DNA from: Trichoplusia ni
Taxonomy: Eukaryota > Arthropoda > Insecta > Lepidoptera > Noctuidae
DNA: 64,000 nt
Assembly: GCF_003590095.1 (NCBI RefSeq)
Contig: NC_039488.1
Location: 2,790,001-2,854,000, forward strand
Reading direction: 5' to 3'
Shown here: piece after piece, positions 13,801-23,940 of the stretch
Layout of the letters: each line of letters opens with the position of its first letter
How positions within the stretch are numbered: the stretch's first letter is position 1
Made by a program: the position numbers and the translations under genes
The notes under the pieces: generated by a model
What the model saw: the letters and a program-made list of their open reading frames with translations, nothing else
Databases searched by the model: none
Told to the model about the DNA's origin: nothing

Positions 13801-16800
13801 ACATTGACGACATTTATGCTCTATTTATAAAGCCTCGATAAACATTGTTATCAATGTGCTTTAATGTCATGCTAGTTACAATATTTAGAACCATTACCGT
13901 AATTGTATTATTAGGCACTAGATAATCAGTATTTGCCAATCTTGTCTTAATATAGGTAATTACAAATGATTTGCAATTAGGAATGAATACTTGGGTGTAA
14001 TGTGGGATAATAAACCCACGTATTTTCTTTAGCTATCAATAAAACATTTCTTAGAAACATACCTAGCTGATATTAGTGTCTGATTTGGGATTCGCGTGAC
14101 GTAAAGTTATCAAGTGGATGATGATACAACAATATTATAAATACAACAATACTTTGCTTTTGCCTTTCAAAAACAAAATGAGGATTGTTTTAATAACATT
14201 TTTATATTTTTTTCATAAATCTTTACAAGTTTTTGCGGATAGGGAAAGATCCCTTTTAATTTTCCGAACTCTATCCAATGTGATTTCTGCCTCTTGCGAA
14301 CCTTATTAAATTAGTTTATGAGTCCATTACAAACTTATAACAATACCTCCAGACAATAACTTCCTTGAATTACAATATTTACGATTTCATTTCCAAACAC
14401 TTAATTACAGATTGACTCGTCGATCTGGGTCATTATCGATTGTCCATGAATTTTCAAACGTCAATTTACTCGTATTAATCTTGACTTTGATGAGTGTGAA
14501 GCGCTCTGCTATAATAACCGGATCGCACGTTATTCTACCAGTAACATGAAGGTTTTACTACGAACGTCGGTAGATAAATAACACGATAACACTTTGTCCT
14601 TTGTGGAAATCGTAATTGTAGCCTTTCAATCGTACTTTGAAATGTCCCACCATCTAACATGGAATTGTACAGAGAAATGTTGTAGCCGTCTACGAATCGA
14701 TATATTCTAGTATTTTTAGCTGGATTGTATAGGTTACGTTATTTTCTGCTTTCCCGGAGAAGTAAAGGTCGTCTTTTAGAAAATATTTTTAGTAACAGGA
14801 ATAATTCTTTCCATTGAATATACTTCGCTATTTATGTTTCTGTTATTGTTGACACAAAAGTTGATTCGAGCCCATAAGGCGCTTGTATCAATTAATGCGT
14901 GTCTCGTATAAGGTAGTATGTGAACTACGGTGTCAACGTCGTACGTGCCCCGAAAGCTTTATTTTTCCGGTTTGTAGCAGACTAGTTTCGTCTTCGACCG
15001 TTACTTCAATAGACCCTATTAACGCCTACCTTGTTTTAGTGTTTTTAAATCGGAGTCGGTGGCAATATCGTGATCTCGTTTAGTATTTATGATAATCGAA
15101 TGTTTGTATTGATATCTATCTAAGAATTATATGTCTGTCCACTTATCAAAACGGTTGTCGAGTCGTCTATATTTGTTGACAACACAACACTTCAGAATTA
15201 GCGCGTGTCTTTGTTTACGTTAGAGGGTGTGTCATTGCAACGCCTTTTGTTAACTTTGCATCAGCCGTCCGTTTCGTTTGCATCGTCGGTACTATTTACA
15301 ATGATTAGTCATTAACTCGAATAGTTATTGAATTCAGCGAATGTAATATCGATAAGCTTATTCATTTACCTTAAAACCGTGAGACATTCATTCACCGTGG
15401 TTAGTCACAGTGGCTCTGACTACGCAAGCTCCTTGACCCACTTACAGTTGCGTGACAGTGGTCAGCTGCCGATGATGTACAACTTTCACCAAAACATTGT
15501 GCTGTGATGCTATCAGTTTATGTAGCTTTGTTCTCAACCTGAGCAAATATTGTCACAGTTATTTTATTTGTTTAAACATCGAAATCTACTGATTTTCGCA
15601 TTCAATGTTAGTGACATGTTTAATGAACCCATTAAATTCTTATGACCTAAAAAAACTTAAAACCCGTATTCGTATATATCCAAATGTGTTGCTTCAAACC
15701 GGTTGTGATGTAACAGGTTTATGGTCGCAGTTTGCTCGAAAAAGTATTCTGCCTTGTCATCTGTATAAAATATGAATACAGAGGCGAAGTATCTTAGAGT
15801 TTGTGCATGTTTATTACACTACTGTGACACACATCATTCCTTGAATGTTGTTGACTATATTATCGAAGTGCTATCTTTGGTTTTGTCACGCCGTAATGTT
15901 GTTTTATTCATGTAATTATCTCAATAAGGCAAGTGTGCCGGCAATATTTTACGTACGTGTATGAGTTAAAGCCTGTTTGTAATTATTCACCATATTTTAT
16001 TTTTACTGTCAAGGTCTTTTGAACTTAACATAGGTAACTGAAATTAAAGTTCCGGTAATACTCATCGTTCGCCGTGGCCCACTGACCGCAATCGCGAGTA
16101 GAACAACAAAAGTAGGCGTTTACGATTATTGCAGACGCCGTAGACATCTTATTCCGTTTATACTGTTCTATTATAACGGGTACTAGTAGTGTTATGGGAG
16201 TAGAAGTCGATCCCGGTATGGAATGGCTTGTTCAACGGCATCTACGGGGAGACAGCCCCTCCACACCCGGCTTGCCAATTCTAGAGCATTCACACGTAAC
16301 ATAAACACGCTTAACGTACCTATACGAGAATTTAACGAGAGCTTTTTTAATGCGTCGTTTATCTTCTATAATGAGCCTATTTGCTAACTATAAACAGATT
16401 TTTGAAATTTGGCAGTATTTTTGTTACTTGTTATTTAAAATGCCAAAAATCTCTGAATGGCTACTTAGTGTAATCTTTGGTTGGTTTAATTTAAATACGG
16501 TCACACATATATCTTTAACCGTATTATTGGCTTATAAAAAATGTTGAATTACAAGTGCTAATATATAATCGGTCTCATTTGCATACTACCAACGCACACA
16601 CCCACAAAATAGTATAATCTCGCATATCAGAGCAGATTGTCCCACATTCACTAAGTAGGTAATCAACCAAAGAGCACACAGCTTAAGACGACCAAGATAT
16701 TATAATTTACGTATTTGATTAAAAAAAAATGCCATTTGCTATGAAACTGAAATTAAAACGGAATGATATTTAAACATAAAAGCTCTTTAGATGCGTAGCG

Positions 16801-16880
16801 TAGGCAACAGGTTCGCTCTACAATCCAGTGTAGAGTCCGGTTTAATTTCTTAGAGAACTTACAGTATAAAGATTTCCTCT

Positions 16881-17260
16881 TATTCAGTGCACCATAGAGG
16901 CAAAGTAAGTAAAGTACCGCGTCCTTACACATATTATGAGATTGAAATAATGTCAGTGTCTCGTAGACAAAGTGGTCGCACGGGCCAATCTGAGTATCGT
17001 GTACGGTACCGTTCGCCGAGTCGATGCGCGTTTGACATCGAAGGTTATCGGCGGTGTCAGCGACCAGGCGCGCCGCGCCCACACGCGCTTCTGTATACAA
17101 ACAACGGCTCACACATGCTCACACATTCGTGTTATATCTACGTGTATGTGTATACATGACACCAGCCACCACACTGTGTACGCACGGACAGACAGACAGA
17201 CTTATTGCGTTTATAAACCGTATCCTTCGTGCGCACATGCGCTTGATAGTGAAGTTCATT
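16881..17260. promoter_or_regulatory. CpG-rich islet, no gene assigned
   Basis: About 380 bp are clearly richer in C+G and CpG than the flanks, densest at about 16970-17095. They end in a purine/pyrimidine-alternating and GACA-repeat stretch (17185-17200). Several overlapping open frames run through it on both strands, as happens in GC-rich DNA, but none resembles a known protein. It has the look of a promoter or 5' untranslated exon lying 1.2 kb upstream of the exonuclease gene. Confidence 0.25.
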
Positions 17261-18199
17261 ACAGATTATTGATCCGAATAAAAATAGCTTATTAGAGCGA
17301 TTGTTTATCAACAAAAACAATTAAACAGTTGTATGTTTACAAACAGATTTATCTACAGATACCTATTTCAAGCTTTGAAGATAAGTTGATTGAAAGTATT
17401 GTGTGCCATAAGCTCAAATATTAAATGAGTGTATCGATTGATTTAATTTTAATGGGTTTTCCTGTCTAGATATTTTTTACAACATGTTTTCGTAATATCT
17501 GTCATGGGTCACGTATGCAAGTTTTAAGAAAAATTGTGGGTTGTTTTATCATAATGCCAAGTGAGTCACAAAAACGTCTTTGGTTCCAATTACGCTTTAC
17601 ACTTCACATGCGAAAAATAATTGAATGTAGGGAGAGCCCTTCGTATTATAAATAAACCGAACGAAACAGAGAAGTTATTTTTAAATAGGTTTCTTGTACT
17701 CGGCGGAGTCAGGGCAACGGCCGTCCTTCCTTCCGCTACCGCCCGTACTCCCTCACTTACAATTAACTTCTTTGTATATACTCGTAACTACATAATATAG
17801 GCAGCTACTTTATTCCATTTGATTTCTCTTTGATCTATTTAAAGGATTAATATAGTAATATTGTGCTTTAAGCATGTACATTTTCCATAAACATTTTTTA
17901 ATTTTCTTTTAATAAACACAACTATTTCATTTAATAGGCGTTTTTATCTACTATTGTCTGTCTGCATATTATCTATTATTCCTAAATATTGTTTATTAAA
18001 ATGCCACATGGTGTGTTTTTAGTTTACTGTATGTAAACACCACGCGGAACATCAGCTGATACAAGTAAACAAAGCGTGCGGGACTTGCTTGACAATTTAG
18101 TGTTAGAAAAAAAATACGACTGTCTCTGCTCAAGTTCAGTTTTATATGACACTTAAATACTGCAGTTTTAATCTGTTTAAGTATATACATCAAGCTTTG

Positions 18200-18401
18200 T
18201 ATTGTTTAGAAAAATGAGAATAGGCCGGTCGATTGGCGTGTCCCGTTAACGAACGCGCGCTACCTACGTAACGTATAAAGCGTAGGCTGCCCCACCACCG
18301 CGCCATTAGTACAGCGCCCGCGCGCGCGATAGCACGTATCTCTGACTCCAGCTCCGCGCTCGCTATCTCGACTCTATGTGTACACAAGCCAGCCAAGAAA
18401 C
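18200..18401 (+). promoter_or_regulatory. CpG-rich 5' region of the exonuclease gene
   Basis: The 200 bp before the exonuclease start are CpG-rich (CGCGCG runs near 18320), unlike the AT-rich DNA further upstream. This fits a promoter with its 5' untranslated leader. An in-frame TAG at 18330-18332 limits any upstream extension of the reading frame. An ATG at 18376 is out of frame with the main protein. The transcription start is not determinable by eye. Confidence 0.4.
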
Positions 18402-19604
18402 ATGCATTTTTGTATTCAATTGCACGATTGGTTTTATGAAGAGACCCTCGCGACGGTGGACTCTGCCAGCGCTGCAGCACGCCGGCGCAAGCCGCGTGAT
18501 CGACGCCGCCCCCCGTCCGCGCCGCCGACGCCGTCGACGCCGCAGAGAATCTCCGCTGAAGAACTTGTAGAAGCTCTCCGCCCGCATCTTCTCTCCCCGA
18601 AGCGGATGTGGACCTTGGGATACCCACTGGAAATTGATCCGAATTCGTCGAAAGCTGTGGTGTATATAAATCCACCGCCGCGACCTAGACCTCTGCCAGC
18701 GACAACATGGGACGTTAACGCGCCGGAGTTTGTGCCCGGCTCTCAGGGCGACAGTGGTCGCGGGTCATTGGGTTCGACTCCGCGTTCCGACAGTGATGAA
18801 GAAGCGGATACAGTGGAACATTTGTGTGTACGTTGTGATAAAATGTTTAGAATGACTCGCGAAGGTGAATATCTAAAGGATGAACCGTGTCTTCATCATT
18901 GGGGACGTGTGAGTGGGGATTGCCGTTACTCTTGCTGCAAACTGCCGCTGGGTGCCAGAGGTTGCAGCACGGCTCGCTTCCATGTTTGGAGCGGCACTCG
19001 TCCTGGCATGAATGGGCCTCTCGAAGGTTACGTGCGTGCCCGTTCGCCTCGCGGTGGTGTATACGCCATTGATACAGAGATGTGTTACACAACGGCAGGC
19101 CTGGAATTAGCTAGTATTGCGGTCATCGCCGCTGATGGCCGACTTGTATACAAATCACTAGTGAAACCGAGTTCACCTGTAGTTGATCACAACACCCGTT
19201 TCTCGGGCATCAGGCCGCGCGACTTGGCGCGCGCGACTAAGACGCTACGAGATGTACAAAATGACATACTTGGATTCGTGGGTACAGACACGATCCTGAT
19301 CGGACATGCTTTGGATAACGATCTGCGAGCACTGAAGCTGTTACACGGTGCAGTGGTTGATACATGCGCGCTCTACCCGCATGCACGAGGCTTCCCCATG
19401 CGGCGGTCGCTGCGGGCTCTCTCCGAGGAGCTGCTGGGCCGCATCGTGCAGCGCGGGAGCGCCGGCCACTCGCCCCTCGAAGACGCTCGTGCTGCTATGG
19501 ACCTGGTACTGCTGAAGGTTCACGAGGAGCGAGCAAGCCGAACACGAATTACAAACCAACTACCCATACTGCAGCCGTACGATCCGTTAATTAGTGCCGC
19601 CTAA
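18402..19604 (+). CDS. REXO1: REX1/GOR-family 3'-5' RNA exonuclease
   Basis: This is an intronless frame of 400 residues from ATG 18402, which has an A at -3. The frame stays open upstream to 18333 without another ATG. The N-terminal third is proline/arginine-rich. A 'GYPLEID' segment (residues 73-79 from this ATG) and a PAM2-like 'NAPEFVPG' (106-113) follow. Next comes the cysteine-rich module typical of GOR/REXO1 proteins (CVRC at 142-145, CLHHWG at 163-168, YSCC at 176-179). The DEDDh nuclease domain has DTE (D224, E226), 'HALDNDL' (catalytic D307) and 'HSPLED' (H356, D361), all intact. The family usually reads DCEM; here it is DTEM. Such enzymes trim 3' ends of structured RNAs in the nucleus. 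The protein is much shorter than mammalian REXO1 and corresponds to its C-terminal part. An additional upstream exon cannot be excluded. Confidence 0.9.
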   Translation: MHFCIQLHDWFYEETLATVDSASAAARRRKPRDRRRPPSAPPTPSTPQRISAEELVEALRPHLLSPKRMWTLGYPLEIDPNSSKAVVYINPPPRPRPLPATTWDVNAPEFVPGSQGDSGRGSLGSTPRSDSDEEADTVEHLCVRCDKMFRMTREGEYLKDEPCLHHWGRVSGDCRYSCCKLPLGARGCSTARFHVWSGTRPGMNGPLEGYVRARSPRGGVYAIDTEMCYTTAGLELASIAVIAADGRLVYKSLVKPSSPVVDHNTRFSGIRPRDLARATKTLRDVQNDILGFVGTDTILIGHALDNDLRALKLLHGAVVDTCALYPHARGFPMRRSLRALSEELLGRIVQRGSAGHSPLEDARAAMDLVLLKVHEERASRTRITNQLPILQPYDPLISAA

Positions 19605-19744
19605 ATACTGTGTTAACTTTAAGACGACTGTTCTATGGACATGAATTATTGATTGTGGACTGACAATTTTTAAGTGACAAATTCGTCACGTTGACGGAGC
19701 TGCGCGTACTGCAACAGTATGTGCCTTCGAATTGCAATTACGGC

Positions 19745-19750
19745 AATAAA
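19745..19750 (+). promoter_or_regulatory. Poly(A) signal of the exonuclease gene
   Basis: A canonical AATAAA lies 141 bp after the exonuclease stop codon on the same strand. It implies a short 3' untranslated region of about 160 bp. Confidence 0.6.
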
Positions 19751-22700
19751 CGTGATATTTTTCTTAAAACTTTGTTTGTTTTGATCCCCTTTCTTCAAAC
19801 AACATGAACAAGTACGCTGTTATAACTATAAACACAAAATACAACACACAACAACAACAGTATACAAGGAGCATAATTAATTTTTGTTGTTTCTAAAAAC
19901 TCTGAATAAAATTAACTGTGACACCGTTCTGTATTCAACATAAATAATCCGTTAGATTAAACTGTGGTAGTGTTTTGTGTGTCACTGTAGGTAGAGCCAT
20001 AAAAACTTTCACTGTGTTAGGTTTCTCTACTACGTAACCAGTGCTAGTTTAGCTATGCAATTGTCAGTTTTTCGTTCGTGTAGCAATCAAAATACAGAAC
20101 AATAACATTCTCAAAATGAGCTACACAACACAATTCATGTTACGTATAAATCTCCACGTAGCACAGCTCTACATTAATGATAATTGTGACGTAAGGGATT
20201 CCCAGATTACAAGATAAACCAATACTACTACTACTAATGATTCATTATTGAGGAGTAACGGACATCGCGAGAAATACGTAAGTGTAAGGAAAATCACACG
20301 TGTACCGTTCACAGGAAACTTGTAAAACTTCCTTAAGTCTGTTATGATGCCAGATTGTTATCAATGTTTAAATTATTATGGCTGATGTAATTTCTAAATG
20401 ACTAAGTATTATCATATACATATTCGTATACGTATTTTTTGTTATTCTCAAGAACTGAGTCAGCGCATCGATGCGGCATTCTTGGTAAAAGTTTTTAATG
20501 ATCACCTGACCCATATGATGCATATTTCGAGAACGTTATTAATCATGGTTTTAGCGTTACATAACAAGCCATATTTTAAACAATCGAGTAAATTGTGATA
20601 TAAATTGTATAATGCTCTAGTTTCACTAAAGAGGCGCTCGTCTAATCAGATATAATTGAATGACCGTGCACTCCAACTTAGTTTACATAATTTTATTACA
20701 TAAATAAATGAGGAAATCATTTACCATGATACGCATGCATAACGACTTCAGAATGACAGAAACTGACCTAAAAGTAATAGTTATTGTACTCTAAGTTAGA
20801 ATTGCATTACTTTTATGGAATACTTCACACATTTGTCACACTACCTGTTTAGAGCATCGAACAAAATATTTAAAAAACATGTAAAATACACAAGATACTG
20901 CGTATATCAACGAAGAAAGAGCAACGCCCTCACGCCCGGTCGTCTTTATGAGCGTTTTGTTTACGTTTTGCGTCGCCTAAATATGTATAATCACAAATTC
21001 AATGCACAAAAGATCACACTTCATCAACAAATTTTGGGAAATGTTTTTCCAATCCCACTTTGCTAAATTAGAGGCTTCGTTAATCTTATACTGCTATTTA
21101 ATCGATCCTAATCAATAAGGACACAATACTACATTTACGATTTCCTCTACAGATATCATAACCTATTCTTAACAAGCGCTTTACGCTTCGTTATCTAATC
21201 TATATGTGACAAAATTAACAGTAAAGTTAATTTTGTAACGAATTTATGTCCAGATACTTTGTATCAGACCATCAAGATATTACAATATGATGTCAAATAT
21301 TTAAAACAAACAATAACAGCCGGTTTGTTATGAATGATAGCATAGTTTGTGATGTGACTCTTAGTATCAACAAAAAACAAAAATGACGCGTTATCGGCGA
21401 GCGAGGCACGTTTCCACGAAAGAGAGCAGACGAACAGCCGAGCCACGTCAGCACCCGATCGAATGAAAGAGCCAAAAATAGATCAGTAGAAACGTAAGTA
21501 TTGTATCGAACGATGAATTTGTGATACCGATAAATGATATCAGCCCGATCAGATGATACCAGCATGTTTGTATCGCTGACGTAGGTGTGTAACCTCCGTA
21601 TCGTGTTCGTGTTGTCTGATTGTTACACTCGTCGTGTCGTAATTTTTGTACTAAAACTCGATAAACGCGTGTTTACTATTGCAATCGAAGAAACTATTAG
21701 TTTGTTACAGTATTACTTAGTTGTATGAATTATTTATGTCTTGACGTTACTTTTTTGTGTTCAGCAAATCGATGATCTTTTCCCTAACCTTCAATCGTAA
21801 TTGGTTGTCGATTTAAATGGAAGATACTTATTATTTCTCAGTCGGGTGTTATTCGTAGCTTTGTTGCTAGATGCTTAAAGACACAAATGTTAAATGATGT
21901 GCAAAGGTAGTAGCTGCATGTATACATAAGACTATTGAGAGTACATCGTATTGGCCTCCATGGCGCCGTCGTCGGACTCGCCTCCGCGTCAATAGGTACC
22001 TCTTTCACAATAATACTTGCACAAAATGAGGCGTTGTTTCGTCACCGACCACACTCCGACACGCCTACGTGGACCTCACCATGCAATACTTTATTCATAG
22101 GTGCTTTGTATTAGGAGAATATATTATCTACACTATACCTGCGTTCTTGAATATTCACTCATTATTAGTTTTAGAGAAAATTCAATGTCACTGAACTCGT
22201 TAAGCGATGAATCATGTTTAAATACCAGTGATTCATAAACAATAGTAGTTTATTACACCAACACTAATTCAACGAATCATTAAAACCTTAAATCACGTTA
22301 TTGCTATAGTATTGTACATGTATACCACCTACATAAAGAATCGCGATGGTGGCTGGCCTCAACCAGACTGACAATGCCATTGGACCTTGAATTTGGTACG
22401 AGTATTACTGACACAGACGAGTTTTTGTCTCGGATAAGAATCGCTGGGCTCATTATGTATGTATGTATGAACCAACAGTCATGATTATTTTAAATAAACA
22501 CAAAATATATGTGTACTCAACAATCATACACGATGGCTATTGTTTATAATTTTTTCTACGTTAACTCGCCACCAGACTTCCTACTTCTTAATGCTCGGAG
22601 AGGCCAATGAACGAAAAGAGTTAAACGCGTTAGGTTTTATGCACTTTAAATTTTTTATTTAAAGTTTGTAATCAATTATGCTATAGATGCGGATCCCCAG

Positions 22701-23940
22701 ACAATCTTTTAATTACTAGGATATTGCTAGAAGGCACATCGTGACATGAATTATTTAATACGATACAAGGATATGCATTGATGTTGCGCTGCATCTGTTA
22801 AATAACAGATCTCACAGCTATATGTAACTGGCCAGCCTGACTAGCGCTATAACTGTTATTCGGGCGTTATTCGTAATTGAAATTCCTTTTATATTCAATA
22901 TCTACGTTTTTCCAATTATAATTGACAATGTTTCTTTGTAACACATTTCCTGAATTGACAATATTTCTGTATTGCCCAAGGCTATTTAGCTAAAAATAAT
23001 GTAAACATTCTAACTCGAGATTTAATATTGTAACGCTAACCATGAAATAGCTGTTGCCTTATGCTTTGCGCAGTAGGGAGCTTACATTGGTACTGCCTGA
23101 AATCTAGAGGCCTTGATACAGTGACTCAGTTTCGATAACTCGAGTGGTCCGTTGACCTTTTACCGGTTTGCTTATTGTTAAGAATAACTACGTAGACATT
23201 CGTTCATGATTATATATTGAACAGAATTATTAAAGTCAATATCAATAAGTACAATAAACGTTACCTGTTCTTTTTAAGTAAAGAATGGCATATAACATAT
23301 GACTTGTAATAAAAAACAAACGAGTTCATAAATAGAATTGATGTTTTTTAATTAGACGTCGCGGGAAGCCAACTTTGTTTATCATGATCGTTATTTGTCT
23401 ATGTAGAGATATCTATCAATCCGCAAGACCTTCACTTTTTATGTGTGATGTTGGTGAATATACAAATTAATTTATAAAATAATTTTAAGTAAAAAAACTG
23501 ATTTGCTCTGCAATATCTACATATTTTTATATTGGTAACAATTGGCTAATTCTGGCTTAAATCTCACAGAAACAATAGCAACTTGACAATGAGAAATGTA
23601 AATGACAGCCTTTTGTTGCCCAAAAACAATTAGATTTAAACTGTCACCTTATTATTTTAAATATAACTTCAGTGGGTTTAAATAATACTCTAAAATTTTT
23701 TTTTATTTTTACCATTTATATTATAATCTACCTAATTCTTGGACAATACAATTCTATTCTCAGACATTCTAAAACATGTTAGACGTCATGTAACAGTATT
23801 TTGGGGTGACTTCGATGCGCTTCCAAAGGTCATTCCAAAGAGGGTACATGACCTTATTGATTTTATATTTTTCGGACTCTTGCGTGCCAAATGTGGGTTT
23901 TGTCTGAGATCGTTTAATAACCGATAGGTATTATATTCAG
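19751..23940. other. Noncoding stretch between exonuclease and first visible TBL2 exon
   Basis: I searched this stretch for the preceding TBL2 exon, which should encode the first WD repeat and end with a G before a GT donor. I found no candidate. Seen are an (ACT)n run near 20222-20236 and a short (TATG)n run near 22456. A GC-richer patch lies at 21957-21999. Otherwise it is AT-rich unique-looking sequence. Confidence 0.4.

Larger units (their letters stand above)
1..16880. other. Gene-poor AT-rich region
   Basis: No exon with recognisable homology was found on either strand. The open frames here are at most about 119 codons. At this base composition, frames of that size are expected by chance (roughly ten of 90 or more codons per 64 kb on two strands, by my estimate from stop-codon frequency). 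Scattered marks are a lepidopteran repeat fragment near 7.2 kb, a small CpG-rich islet with a CRE palindrome near 10.7 kb, and short GC-richer patches near 3.8-4.2 and 13.3 kb. The region could be intergenic. It could also be intron of a gene whose exons lie outside the window, including the missing 5' part of TBL2. Confidence 0.5.

Noticed and set aside
16753..17112. 119-codon minus-strand frame
   Set aside because: It runs through the CpG islet and AT-rich flank without resembling any family. Its length is within chance expectation for 64 kb.
18190..18675. 161-codon minus-strand frame opposite the exonuclease
   Set aside because: It is a shadow of the GC-rich coding exon. The plus strand has an unmistakable nuclease domain.
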